This document shows, piece by piece, positions 27,147 through 36,225 of a stretch of DNA of 64,000 bases. The stretch is taken from contig NZ_FUXJ01000003.1 in assembly GCF_900167045.1 (NCBI RefSeq), positions 274,578 through 338,577 of the forward strand. Reading direction: 5' to 3'. Made by a program: the position numbers and the translations under genes. Every line of letters starts with the position of its first letter. Position 1 is the stretch's first letter. The DNA comes from Legionella maceachernii (lineage in GTDB: Bacteria > Pseudomonadota > Gammaproteobacteria > Legionellales > Legionellaceae). A model generated the notes under the pieces. It ran no database searches. It was not told the DNA's origin and saw nothing but the letters and a program-made list of their open reading frames with translations.

Positions 27147-27918
27147 TTTTACTACTACGTGAATTAACCGGTTTTTTCGTGGAGGAAGATTCTTCATCGA
27201 CATAATCGCTCACATCTACTTCGTCCACATACAGCGAGGCATCCGTATCTGCTTGTTCACCCGTGATTAAGAAATTGCGATGCTGTAGATAGGCATCTCG
27301 CATGAAAGCATATTTATCCAGTGCTTGGTTCATAATCGCGTCGGTCTCAAGCAATTGTGAGCGTAGATCAATGTATCTTAGTATTGCAATGGAATAGATT
27401 GCGACCCCACTCGGTATATAAGGGTAAGGGGTAAATGCGTAATCGAGAGGTAAGCCTAATGCATCGCGAACAGTACTTGGGCCTAAAAAGGGCAGCATCA
27501 GGTAAGCGGATTTTTTATGGCCCCATTTAGCAAAGGTTAAGCCGAAATCATTGTAGTGGGGGGGAAGGCTAAAACTTTTATCGGCAACATCAAAAAAGCC
27601 AGCAATGCCAAAAGTGGAGTTAATCAAAAAACGCCAACTGTCTTTTATTGCTAGTTTCCACTCCCCCTGAAAAAGATCACTGGCTACTGTCGGCAACATG
27701 TATACGTTATTGTAGGCATTGTTAATGCTTTTACGTACCGGCGCAGGGATTGCCGCTTTATAAAGCTTAGCAGGGGGTTTTAATACGGTGGCGTCAAAAG
27801 CCATGTTAAAATTATAGATCTTGCGGTTCATTGACTCATAAGGATCAACCGGATTGTTGCCTTTATGAATACAGGCACAAAGCATTAAAGAACTTATCAG
27901 AGTGGCAATCAAACGCAT
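27118..27918 (-). CDS. mlaA: Outer-membrane lipid-asymmetry lipoprotein MlaA (VacJ)
   Basis: 266 residues. Lipoprotein signal with lipobox LCAC at about 13-16, then DPYESMNRKIYNFNMAFD and the family core LINSTFGIAGFFDVADK, FGLTFAKWG, YLMLPFLGPSTVRDALG and DYAFTPYPYI. MlaA removes phospholipid from the outer leaflet and passes it to MlaC. The Asp/Ser-rich, basic C-terminal tail is longer than in E. coli. The rest of the mla operon is not here. Confidence 0.93.
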   Translation of the reverse strand: MRLIATLISSLMLCACIHKGNNPVDPYESMNRKIYNFNMAFDATVLKPPAKLYKAAIPAPVRKSINNAYNNVYMLPTVASDLFQGEWKLAIKDSWRFLINSTFGIAGFFDVADKSFSLPPHYNDFGLTFAKWGHKKSAYLMLPFLGPSTVRDALGLPLDYAFTPYPYIPSGVAIYSIAILRYIDLRSQLLETDAIMNQALDKYAFMRDAYLQHRNFLITGEQADTDASLYVDEVDVSDYVDEESSSTKKPVNSRSSKNAPHRSAST

Positions 27919-27999
27919 GATTCTTCTATTTTTTAGGATGCGAAAATTGATGTTACACCACTTTCTTATTCTTGGGAACTAAGCATGAAAGCTTACCTA

Positions 28000-28437
28000 T
28001 TAAAACTTAAGCAAAAAAGTGACTGGGCCATCATTACATAAATGGACTTTCATGTCTGCACCGAACTGACCCTGCGCAACGGAGGGATATTTTTCTCGAG
28101 CCAGATGCAATAATTGATGAAATAAGGGTTGACCTAATTCAGGTGGCGCAGCATTAGAAAAACTGGGCCGTAACCCTTTATTGGTATCAGCCATTAAGGT
28201 GAATTGGGGAACAAGTAAAAGACCCCCGTTGACTTCTTTCAAACTTAAATTCATTTTCCCCTGGGAGTCATCAAAAATGCGATAATTAAGACATTTTTCT
28301 AACATGCGAACAAGGGTAATTTCGGTATCGTGCTTTTCAAAACCACAAAGAATCATCAAGCCACGGCCTATTTCCCCTACGACTTGATTGTTGACAACCA
28401 CTTTAGCTTCACTGACTCGCTGAACAACAGTTAACAT
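28000..28437 (-). CDS. dtd: D-aminoacyl-tRNA deacylase
   Basis: 145 residues, full length. It hydrolyses D-aminoacyl and glycyl-tRNA(Ala) mischarges. Motifs: MLTVVQRVSEAKVVVN, LLVPQFTLMADTNKGLRPSF, and the Gly-cisPro motif in HLCNDGPVTFLL. The usual SQxxT motif reads PQFTL here. The start overlaps the end of the preceding prolyl-aminopeptidase-like gene by seven bases; dtd next to pip is common in gammaproteobacteria. Confidence 0.94.
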   Translation of the reverse strand: MLTVVQRVSEAKVVVNNQVVGEIGRGLMILCGFEKHDTEITLVRMLEKCLNYRIFDDSQGKMNLSLKEVNGGLLLVPQFTLMADTNKGLRPSFSNAAPPELGQPLFHQLLHLAREKYPSVAQGQFGADMKVHLCNDGPVTFLLKF

Positions 28438-29390
28438 GCATCTAAACCCTGGCGTGAAATCTCTATGCTTGCATCGATGAGGGCATCAATAATGCCTACC
28501 TCTCGATCAGAGTGACCGGCATCTCGGACAATCCTTAAACTGGAGGCAGGTAGGGCTTGATGTAATGCCCATGCGCCTTCAAGCGGGCATATCATATCGT
28601 AGCGGCCATGTATTAAATACGTAGGAATATGCCTAATTTTGTGAACTTGTGATAACACTTGATTTTCTTCAATAAAATAATGATGGTTAAGGTAATGAGA
28701 TTGTAAGCAAGCAAGCGCAAGAGCAAAATGAGGATCACTAAATTGATCAATGACAGAGAGATGTGATTGTAAACTGTTGCAGTGTGCTTGCCACAAGGCC
28801 CAGTTTTTTGCCGCAGACATCCGTACTAACTCATTATCTCCCTGTAAGCATTTGGCATAAAAGCGAAGTAAATCATGCTGTTCTTCACTGGGTACGAAAT
28901 TTTTAAATTCTTGCCAGCAATCAGGATAGATAAGATTGGTCCCGGCTTTATAAAGCCAGTCGATGTCTTTTTTCCTGCCTAAGAAGATTTGCTGCAACAA
29001 TAAGGCGGATACCTGTTGAGGATAAAATTGCGCATAAAGCAGTGCAAGTAAAGCGCCCCAGCCGCCACCAAATAACACAAAGCGATTAATTTTCAAGTAA
29101 TCACGAATGGTGTCGATGTCGTCTAGCAAACTTTGGGTGTTGTTGTTGTGTTGTTCAATATGAGGAGTTGAGCGCCCACAGCCTCGTTGATCAAAAAGCA
29201 CAATGCGATAGATTTGGGGATCAAAAAAGCGTCGTAAATGGGTATCTCCCCCTGCTCCTGGTCCACCGTGTAAACCAATAATCGGTATGCCTTGAGGGTT
29301 ACCTATCTCCTCGATATAAAGCACATGTGGTTTACTAACAGGTAACTCGTGGCATTGGTAGGGTTTAATAGCAGGGTAAAGAGTATGCAT
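28431..29390 (-). CDS. Proline iminopeptidase homologue lacking the catalytic serine
   Basis: 319 residues, the usual Pip length, with family motifs throughout: IIGLHGGPGAGG (oxyanion region), VLFDQRGCGRSTPH, and C-terminal HGRYDMICP (catalytic Asp) and AGHSDRE (catalytic His). The nucleophile elbow, normally GGSWG, reads GGGWG at 108-112, encoded GGT GGC GGC TGG GGC. Ser110 is therefore Gly, and peptidase activity should be lost unless another residue substitutes. The open frame is otherwise intact. It is translationally linked to dtd. Confidence 0.85.
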   Translation of the reverse strand: MHTLYPAIKPYQCHELPVSKPHVLYIEEIGNPQGIPIIGLHGGPGAGGDTHLRRFFDPQIYRIVLFDQRGCGRSTPHIEQHNNNTQSLLDDIDTIRDYLKINRFVLFGGGWGALLALLYAQFYPQQVSALLLQQIFLGRKKDIDWLYKAGTNLIYPDCWQEFKNFVPSEEQHDLLRFYAKCLQGDNELVRMSAAKNWALWQAHCNSLQSHLSVIDQFSDPHFALALACLQSHYLNHHYFIEENQVLSQVHKIRHIPTYLIHGRYDMICPLEGAWALHQALPASSLRIVRDAGHSDREVGIIDALIDASIEISRQGLDAC

Positions 29391-29457
29391 AATTATCTCA
29401 GCATTTTTTAGTTATCTTATACTTAAGAGACTTAAAAATGCTAGCGTGTTAATAATT

Positions 29458-30345
29458 CTACTCATTATCATACTCAAAGAACTGCGTTTCTTTTAAAGTG
29501 GAAATGAAACGCTGAGCATCATGACTGAGTTTGTGTCCTTTACGATAAATAATGAAATAATTGATGGACAAATCGTTGTGCTCATAAATGGTTATTAAGT
29601 CTTTATCGATAATGTTTTTTGGAATAAAGCTCCATCCAAGACCCAACTTGGCGAGCTTCAATAAGGCAAAAATGGGTTCGGCTTCATGTTGAATAGTTAA
29701 AAATAAATTTTTACGATAAAGGAAACTATCCAGTACTTGGCGAGGCGGAGCATATTTGGGCATGACTATGCCTGGGTATTGCAAAATCTCTTCCAAGCTT
29801 ATTTTTTTCTTTCTCATGAGAGGATGCCTGCGAGAGACTTTGATAACAAAAGGCAGAGTAAAAAGAGGGATTAACTCAAATTCATGAATCACTTTGTTAC
29901 TGATGCAATTGAGACACAGCTCAATTTCACGATTGCGCAGCGCTCTTAGACTCATTAAAGGCGATAAATAATTGACAGAAAAATCCATATTAGGGTGATC
30001 ATTGTTAAAAGAAGCCAATAAATCGGGAAGCATGAAACTGCCAATTAAAAAATCTAAACCAACTTTAAAAGGTTTTTTTTGTCGTTCTAGAAAAAGATTA
30101 ACAGAGGAGATTCCTGTTTGCACTGTTTGTAACACCTCTATTGCATGAGGTAGGAAAATTTTCCCTGCTTCGGTAAGCATTAAGCGATTATGGTCTCTAA
30201 TGAAAAGCGGTGTTTTAATTTCCGCTTCGAGAGAAGCAATGCGTTTACTGATCGCTGATTGCGTGATGTAAAGGAAATCAGCTGCTAGGGTAAAGGAGCC
30301 AAAATCCGCGGCGGCAATAAATGCACGAATTTGATTCAGGTCCAT
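29458..30345 (-). CDS. LysR-family transcriptional regulator
   Basis: About 295 residues from MDLNQIRAFIAAADFGSFTL, the canonical LysR start; the frame extends to 30396 with other possible starts and no clear ribosome site for any. The winged helix-turn-helix (FLYITQSAISKRIASLEAEI) is followed by the effector-binding domain. It is divergent from the formaldehyde-detoxification genes across a long gap, so it may regulate them, its own gene or both. The coinducer is unknown. Confidence 0.9.
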   Translation of the reverse strand: MDLNQIRAFIAAADFGSFTLAADFLYITQSAISKRIASLEAEIKTPLFIRDHNRLMLTEAGKIFLPHAIEVLQTVQTGISSVNLFLERQKKPFKVGLDFLIGSFMLPDLLASFNNDHPNMDFSVNYLSPLMSLRALRNREIELCLNCISNKVIHEFELIPLFTLPFVIKVSRRHPLMRKKKISLEEILQYPGIVMPKYAPPRQVLDSFLYRKNLFLTIQHEAEPIFALLKLAKLGLGWSFIPKNIIDKDLITIYEHNDLSINYFIIYRKGHKLSHDAQRFISTLKETQFFEYDNE

Positions 30346-30982
30346 GTTGATATTACGCATGTGAAGTTCGCTATAGTTTAAGTATAACTTAATCAAGTTA
30401 AATTAAAGGGGTAACAGTAACTAATGGGCAATGAAGAGTTGTAAGCCTTTAGCCTGCTTCGCAGCTCAATCGGTAGAATATTAGGCCACAATGCCTAAGT
30501 ATATTACAGGTAATTTTTGGAATCTGACTAATCGTGTTTGGAATGCATCAATCATAGAATCGCTGATTAACCATAGCTGGGTTTGCGGAAGAATCCTTGA
30601 AAAGGCTAGGGTCAAACCCTAATCAAAATTTAAAAATAGGCGACTACCTTGTGTGAACTGAGCAATTTTCGTTACATCCGCATTAATCCTACAACTAATC
30701 GCGTTCACCGGTTGGTTTCTTTTATTGCTGATTTTGATATCAGCACTGACAACACGTGTAAATCAGAAATAGAATAAAGGCTTTTTTTACAAATAGTTAT
30801 AAAAGTGTGGAGAATATTTTTCTCGCAGAGCTTTCTTGAAGAAGTGTACTGGGAATTTACACCCGCTTAAATGCCTGATTGAATCATTTTGTCAATAGAC
30901 CTTATTAAAATCATGTAGTTAGAGGTTTCTTTTTTATTGAATGTTGCTCATAATCTTATTATTGATCTAAAGAGGAATATCA
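30346..30982. promoter_or_regulatory. Divergent LysR / formaldehyde dehydrogenase intergenic region (about 640 bp)
   Basis: No credible protein gene. Near 30452-30490 a short stretch resembles the 5' half of a tRNA: a GCTCAATCGGTAGAA D-arm followed by a TTAGGC/GCCTAA hairpin. The rest is AT-rich and should contain the divergent promoters and LysR operator, but I could not fix a particular T-N11-A site. An AGAGGAA ribosome site precedes the dehydrogenase ATG. Confidence 0.4.
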
Positions 30983-32092
30983 ATGCAAGTTAAAGCCGCT
31001 GTTGCTCATCGAGTGGGCAAACCCTTAACCATCGAAAGGGTTGAGTTAGCAGGACCACGGCATGGCGAAGTACTTATCGAGGTAAAAGCAACAGGTGTTT
31101 GCCATACCGATGCCTACACCTTGTCAGGGGTGGATCCAGAAGGCTTATTTCCCGTCATTTTAGGACATGAAGGTGCAGGCATCGTGGTTGAGGTCGGCCC
31201 TGGAGTATCATCCCTTAAACCCGGCGATCATGTCATTCCCCTTTATACGCCTGAATGCAGGGAATGCGAATATTGTCTTTCACAAAAAACCAATCTTTGC
31301 CAAGCGATACGTGGAACGCAGAGTAAAGGACTCATGCCTGATGGCAGTAGTCGCTTTAGCTTAAATGGTGAACCTTTATTTCACTATATGGGAACTTCGA
31401 CTTTTGCCAATTATACGGTTTTACCTGAAATTGCTGTGGCAAAAATTCGCGAAGACGCCCCTTTTGAAAAAATTTGCTATATCGGCTGTGGAGTGACGAC
31501 TGGTATTGGTGCGGTTATTTATACGGCCAAAGTAGAGGCAGGGTCCAAAGTAGTGGTGTTTGGGTTAGGTGGTATTGGTCTTAATGTCATTCAAGCGGCA
31601 CGTATGGTGGGTGCGGATCAAATTGTTGGCATTGATAAAAATCCAAAGCGACGTGCTTTAGCCGAAAAAATGGGTATGACTGATTTTGTTAATCCGAATG
31701 AATTGGGTGGTGATCTCGTCAATTACCTCATCGAATTAACTAAAGGTGGCGCCGACTACAGTTTTGAATGCGTGGGAAAAGTAGATCTCATGCGGCAAGC
31801 ATTAGAGTGCTGTCATAAAGGTTGGGGAGTCTGTACTATTATTGGGGTAGCTGGTGCTGGGGAAGAAATTTCCACAAGGCCTTTTCAGTTAGTCACTGGT
31901 CGAGTTTGGAAAGGCAGTGCTTTCGGCGGTGCGAGAGGACGAACAGATGTGCCCAAAATAGTGGATTGGTATATGGAAGGTAAAATTAATATTGATGATT
32001 TAATTACTCATGTTTTGCCTATCGAGCGAATTAATGAGGCATTTGATTTAATGCGTCGGGGAGAATCAATACGGACTGTTGTCACTTTTTAA
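30983..32092 (+). CDS. frmA: S-(hydroxymethyl)glutathione dehydrogenase / class III alcohol dehydrogenase
   Basis: 369 residues. It oxidises the formaldehyde-glutathione adduct to S-formylglutathione with NAD. Zinc motifs: catalytic site [12 protein letters not shown] and GHEGAGIV, structural site [15 protein letters not shown]; the NAD-binding motif is [15 protein letters not shown]. The [15 protein letters not shown] and late DLITHVLP stretches are typical of class III enzymes. It is followed 15 bases on by the S-formylglutathione hydrolase gene, a standard pair (also called adhC-fghA). Confidence 0.97.
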   Translation: MQVKAAVAHRVGKPLTIERVELAGPRHGEVLIEVKATGVCHTDAYTLSGVDPEGLFPVILGHEGAGIVVEVGPGVSSLKPGDHVIPLYTPECRECEYCLSQKTNLCQAIRGTQSKGLMPDGSSRFSLNGEPLFHYMGTSTFANYTVLPEIAVAKIREDAPFEKICYIGCGVTTGIGAVIYTAKVEAGSKVVVFGLGGIGLNVIQAARMVGADQIVGIDKNPKRRALAEKMGMTDFVNPNELGGDLVNYLIELTKGGADYSFECVGKVDLMRQALECCHKGWGVCTIIGVAGAGEEISTRPFQLVTGRVWKGSAFGGARGRTDVPKIVDWYMEGKINIDDLITHVLPIERINEAFDLMRRGESIRTVVTF

Positions 32093-32107
32093 TTGGGGAA
32101 TTAATAG

Positions 32108-32953
32108 ATGACGATCGAACTCATTGAGGAGCATCTTTGTTTTGGTGGAGTACAGTATGTTTACTCACACCCCTCTTCTATAACTAATTGTCCAATGCGC
32201 TTTGGTTTATTTCTCCCTCCCCAAGCAAAACAACATAAAGTGCCAGTACTGTATTGGCTGTCAGGGTTAACAGCCAATGAACAGAATTTTATCACGAAGG
32301 CTGGGTCACAACGAATAGCTTCCCAATTAGGACTCGCCATCGTTGCTCCTGATACAAGTCCTCGAGGCATCGAATTGCCAGGGGATAGGGCGAGTGATGA
32401 TTTCGGTGTAGGCGCAGGTTTTTATCTCGATGCAATAAAAGAGCCTTGGTCGAATTATTATCGGATGTTTACTTACATTACAGAAGAGTTACCACATTTA
32501 CTTAATCGGCTTTTTCCTTTGAATGAGCGCCGTACTGGTATTTTTGGTCATTCCATGGGAGGACATGGGGCATTGACTTTGGCGCTCAAAAAGCCAGAAC
32601 AGTATCGTTCTTTATCGGCCTTTGCACCCATTTGTGCACCTATGCAATGTCCCTGGGGACAGAAAGCGTTTAAAGGGTATTTAGGTGAAGACAAAGAACT
32701 TTGGAAAAATTATGATGCTTGTGAGTTAGTCCTAAAAAAAGGGTGGCCATACGGCCCTATTTTAATTGATCAAGGTACCCAAGATCCGTTTATTGAAACC
32801 GAATTAAATCCGAAACGATTCGAAGCTGCCTGTACAACTGCAGGTGTGGATTTAAATTTACGATGGCAAAAAGGCTATGATCACAATTATTATTTCATTG
32901 CCAGTTTCATTGAAGATCATTTACGATTTCATGCCACTCAATTAGAAGGTTAA
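32108..32953 (+). CDS. fghA: S-formylglutathione hydrolase
   Basis: 281 residues, esterase D family. It releases formate and glutathione, completing formaldehyde detoxification. The nucleophile is Ser149 in GHSMGGHGAL; the acid and His lie in QGTQDPFI and GYDHNYYFI. VLYWLSGLTANEQNF and APDTSPRG are family landmarks. In an operon with the dehydrogenase. Confidence 0.96.
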   Translation: MTIELIEEHLCFGGVQYVYSHPSSITNCPMRFGLFLPPQAKQHKVPVLYWLSGLTANEQNFITKAGSQRIASQLGLAIVAPDTSPRGIELPGDRASDDFGVGAGFYLDAIKEPWSNYYRMFTYITEELPHLLNRLFPLNERRTGIFGHSMGGHGALTLALKKPEQYRSLSAFAPICAPMQCPWGQKAFKGYLGEDKELWKNYDACELVLKKGWPYGPILIDQGTQDPFIETELNPKRFEAACTTAGVDLNLRWQKGYDHNYYFIASFIEDHLRFHATQLEG

Positions 32954-33017
32954 GAGAATGCAAATTTTAACTCAATTCTGGCCTTTTTAAGATCTTTTAT
33001 CCAAAAATAGGTGATTA

Positions 33018-33443
33018 ATGGTTTTTGCAGTGGATAGCCGTATTGAAATGAGTTCTGTTTTGTTGGCTGACTGGACTTTGTCGCGGCTCTATTTTAAGAA
33101 AGATGCTAATTTTCCTTGGATCATTTTGGTGCCTCGCGAGGAGAATGTTCAAGAAATTTATCAATTATCGTCACCCAAGCGTCAGATCCTCACTGAAGAA
33201 ATAGCTGCTATTTCACAAATAATGAGGGATTATTTCCAGCCGGAGAAATTAAATATTGGGGCTTTGGGTAATATTGTTTCGCAGCTCCATGTCCATGTGG
33301 TTGCACGGTTTAAAGAAGACAAAGCTTGGCCGCACAGTATATGGCAGCCTAACTTGACTATGGGCGTTTATGCAGAAGAAGTGCTGAATAACCATGTGAA
33401 TGCATTAAAAGAACGGATAGCACTGCTACAAGTATTCAGGTAG
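33018..33443 (+). CDS. HIT-family nucleotide hydrolase/transferase
   Basis: 141 residues with the histidine-triad region QLHVHVVARF at about 90-99. The third His of the classical HxHxH triad is Val; this variant is common in a proteobacterial HIT subgroup followed, as here, by KAWPHSIW. The substrate is unknown; members usually act on nucleotide phosphoramidates or dinucleoside polyphosphates. It lies 64 bases after fghA, so it is probably the third gene of that transcript. Its last 18 bases overlap the convergent GltB-like gene. Confidence 0.87.
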   Translation: MVFAVDSRIEMSSVLLADWTLSRLYFKKDANFPWIILVPREENVQEIYQLSSPKRQILTEEIAAISQIMRDYFQPEKLNIGALGNIVSQLHVHVVARFKEDKAWPHSIWQPNLTMGVYAEEVLNNHVNALKERIALLQVFR

Positions 33444-34955
33444 GGGTTTCTGATTGGGGAAAATTTCTTCTAAAGACACTGAAAAACCATTTTCCGTAAC
33501 TATGCGTGCATGGCTTCGTTGTAGTTCTCTAGGTTCATTAACACCACACGAATGACAAAGAACGGCTACTTCATGAGCCATGTTCGTTGCATAATGGTAA
33601 ACACGCTCAGCCTTATCCTCTACCACTAAGCCGCGTTGTAATTTAGGATCATGAGTGGTAATACCCGTAGGACAAGTGTTTTTATGGCATTTCATTGCTT
33701 GAATACAGCCTAAGGCAAATAAAAATCCTCTTGCTGAATTGATAAAGTCTGCACCAGCACAGAGCGCCCAAGTGACTTCAGCTGGAGTAATGAGTTTACC
33801 GCTGGCGATGACTTTAATGCGATCGCGCAAATTATAAGTGACTAGAATATCCACAAGACGAGGTAGGGACTCTTGAATAGGTATTCCCATATAGTCCATA
33901 AGACCTTGTGGCGAAGCACCAGTCCCCCCATCGGCACTGTCTAGGCTAATAAAATCGGGAGCAAATTGGATGCCTCGCTGGTGTATTGTAAAACAAAGAT
34001 CATTAAGCCACTCATAACTACCCAGGACAAATTTGCATCCAACAGGTTTACCGGTCACTTGACGAATATGCTCGATTTTATCTAAAAGCTCGCTTACATT
34101 CGCAATATCTGTATGTCGATTAGGACTAATCGAGTCTTGGTAAGGGGGAATGCCCCGAATCTTGGCCACTTCTTCAGTGACTTTTACCGCAGGTAAAAGT
34201 CCCCCTTTCCCGGGTTTTGCACCTTGGCTTAATTTGATTTCAAACATTTTAATGCAATCATAGGCAGCAAGCTCACGTAAACGCTCGTCTGATAAATTCC
34301 CTTGCGCATCGCGGAAACCGTATTTTGCAGTCCCAATTTGAGCTATGATATCGCACCCTACCTCAAGATGATAAGGAGAAACGCCGCCTTCTCCTGTATT
34401 AAGCCAGCAGCCTGCTTTTTTTGCTCCTCTTGCTAAGGCTTGAATGGCTGGTTTTGAAATGGCACCGTAACTCATCGAAGAAATATTAAAAATATGATTG
34501 GAGGTATAAGGCTGCCTGCAATGAGGGCCAATGGTTACAGGTTTGATAGTTGCTTTATTCGTTTCTAGAGGAGGAAAGGGGGCACTCACAAAATAAACGG
34601 TTCCTGTGGTATGTAAAGGCCGGGTTGAACCAAAGCCGACTGTGGTATCCTCATTTTTAGAAGCGCGATAAACCCAGGAGCGATTTGCCCTATTAAAAGG
34701 TAATTCTTGTCGATCATCTGCAAAAAGGTATTGTCGAAGATACACACCGATGTATTCAAGGAAATAACGAAAATGACCAATGATGGGATAATTGCGTAAG
34801 ACAGTGTGTTGCTTTTGATTCCTATCCCAAAGATAGATAGACACTAACAGAATGACCAGAGTAGTAGTAAGAATGATGATAAGAAGTTCATCGGTTTCCA
34901 AAGCACGTAGAAAGAATACGTCGCGCTTCTTAAACTGTATCGATTCCACTAACAA
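33426..34955 (-). CDS. Membrane-anchored FMN-binding glutamate-synthase-family protein
   Basis: About 509 residues. One N-terminal helix (LIIILTTTLVILLVSIYLW) anchors a domain like the FMN/synthase centre of glutamate synthase: ISSMSYGAISKPAIQALARG, NTGEGGVSPYH, EIKLSQGAKPGKGG, DSADGGTGASPQGLMDYMG and a CPTGITTHDP Cys segment. The glutaminase and NADPH domains are absent, so the amination reaction of GltB is not implied. Starts at TTG (34955) or GTG (34949), both after an AAGGA; I cannot choose. Physiological role unknown. Confidence 0.85.
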   Translation of the reverse strand: MLVESIQFKKRDVFFLRALETDELLIIILTTTLVILLVSIYLWDRNQKQHTVLRNYPIIGHFRYFLEYIGVYLRQYLFADDRQELPFNRANRSWVYRASKNEDTTVGFGSTRPLHTTGTVYFVSAPFPPLETNKATIKPVTIGPHCRQPYTSNHIFNISSMSYGAISKPAIQALARGAKKAGCWLNTGEGGVSPYHLEVGCDIIAQIGTAKYGFRDAQGNLSDERLRELAAYDCIKMFEIKLSQGAKPGKGGLLPAVKVTEEVAKIRGIPPYQDSISPNRHTDIANVSELLDKIEHIRQVTGKPVGCKFVLGSYEWLNDLCFTIHQRGIQFAPDFISLDSADGGTGASPQGLMDYMGIPIQESLPRLVDILVTYNLRDRIKVIASGKLITPAEVTWALCAGADFINSARGFLFALGCIQAMKCHKNTCPTGITTHDPKLQRGLVVEDKAERVYHYATNMAHEVAVLCHSCGVNEPRELQRSHARIVTENGFSVSLEEIFPNQKPLPEYL

Positions 34956-35221
34956 AAATCCTTATTATCCTGAAAGTTGTAGAGTATACACTAGAGCTCT
35001 TTCCAAACTCTACTGGGGTGAATGCTGGGGTAAGTGCAGTGCTCGACTCTTCATTCTAAAGCGTGAGGAGGCAACGATCACTGGGAATGGCCAGGGTTTG
35101 TTTTTGATAATAAGAGATTGGTCGATGAATTAGTTAATAAAAAATAAACTGGCTTAGCAATTTGTAACAATTTATTTAGTATATACTTAAATTAAATCTG
35201 GTGAGATTTTAGGGGGCTAAC

Positions 35222-35779
35222 ATGCATTCCTCACTGGCCAACCATCTGCTGATAGCCATGCCCTCTCTCACTGACCCTAATTTCGAGCGATCCGTAATAT
35301 ACATTTGTGAACATCACGTGCAAGGTACCGTTGGTTTAATGATTAACCGGCCTATGCAGTTTCCGTTAGGTGTGGTTTTTGATCAAATGCAAATCGAACC
35401 CACATCAACCGAACGCTATCAAATGCCGCTCCTTTTTGGAGGCCCAGTACAGCCTGAACGTGGTTTTGTTATTCACCGCCCTGTGGGTGGTTGGCGCTCG
35501 AGCTTGTCATTGAGAGATGAGGTGACGGTTACGACTTCGAATGATATTATTCGCGCAATAGCTGCTGACACTGGGCCAAAAGACGTTTTGGTGACTTTAG
35601 GATATACGGGTTGGGGTGAAAGTCAGTTAGAACAAGAGGTGCTTGCTAATGTTTGGCTGATTTGTCCTTTTTCTTCTGAGATTCTTTATGAGGTCCCTTT
35701 TTCTAAACGCTGGGAGTATGCGGGCTTGACTATTGGCGTTAAAATGAACCAGTTAACAAATCAAGCAGGCCATGCCTGA
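35222..35779 (+). CDS. yqgE: YqgE/AlgH family protein (UPF0301)
   Basis: 185 residues beginning LANHLLIAMPSLTDPNFERSVIYICEH, with GLMINRP, LFGGPVQPERGFVIH and LGYTGWGESQLEQEV, all characteristic. The function is not established. Its position directly before ruvX and pyrB is highly conserved in gammaproteobacteria and indicates one operon. Confidence 0.94.
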   Translation: MHSSLANHLLIAMPSLTDPNFERSVIYICEHHVQGTVGLMINRPMQFPLGVVFDQMQIEPTSTERYQMPLLFGGPVQPERGFVIHRPVGGWRSSLSLRDEVTVTTSNDIIRAIAADTGPKDVLVTLGYTGWGESQLEQEVLANVWLICPFSSEILYEVPFSKRWEYAGLTIGVKMNQLTNQAGHA

Positions 35780-35798
35780 TTCAAAATAATAGGTAAAT

Positions 35799-36215
35799 AT
35801 GCCAGAAGGGGTTTTTTTAGGATTTGATTTTGGTTACAAACGTATCGGTGTAGCTGTGGGTCAACAAATTACTTGCAGCGCCAGGCCATTAACAACGCTT
35901 GATGCAAAACAAGGTGTTCCCCATTGGGTTGAAGTCCAAAAAATAATTAACGAATGGCGTCCACAAGCGTTGATTGTAGGTTTGCCTACCTGCATTGATG
36001 ATAGAGAGCTGTACACCACTGAGGCAGCTCGTCAATTTGCAAGCCAATTACAGGGGCGTTTTTCTTTGCCGGTCCATTTAGTTGATGAGCGATTATCCAC
36101 CGTAGAAGCTCGTGCTCAGTTGTTTGCTAAAGGCGGATACCGTAAAATCAAGCAATCTCAAATCGACAGCTTTGCTGCCTGTATTATTCTTGAGCAGTGG
36201 CTGCAGCATTCCTAA
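35799..36215 (+). CDS. ruvX: RuvX/YqgF Holliday-junction resolvase-like nuclease
   Basis: 138 residues with an RNase-H-like fold: FLGFDFGYKRIGVAVGQ at the N-terminus (first catalytic Asp), LIVGLPTCIDD, HLVDERLSTVEA, and a C-terminal QIDSFAACIILEQWL with the last acidic residue. Homologues are linked to 16S rRNA 5' maturation and possibly recombination. Between yqgE and pyrB, with short gaps. Confidence 0.94.
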   Translation: MPEGVFLGFDFGYKRIGVAVGQQITCSARPLTTLDAKQGVPHWVEVQKIINEWRPQALIVGLPTCIDDRELYTTEAARQFASQLQGRFSLPVHLVDERLSTVEARAQLFAKGGYRKIKQSQIDSFAACIILEQWLQHS

Positions 36216-36225
36216 CAAGTGAATC

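Noticed and set aside
34852..35133. 93-codon plus-strand frame opposite the start of the GltB-like gene
   Set aside because: Mostly antisense to a well-supported gene and shows no domain.
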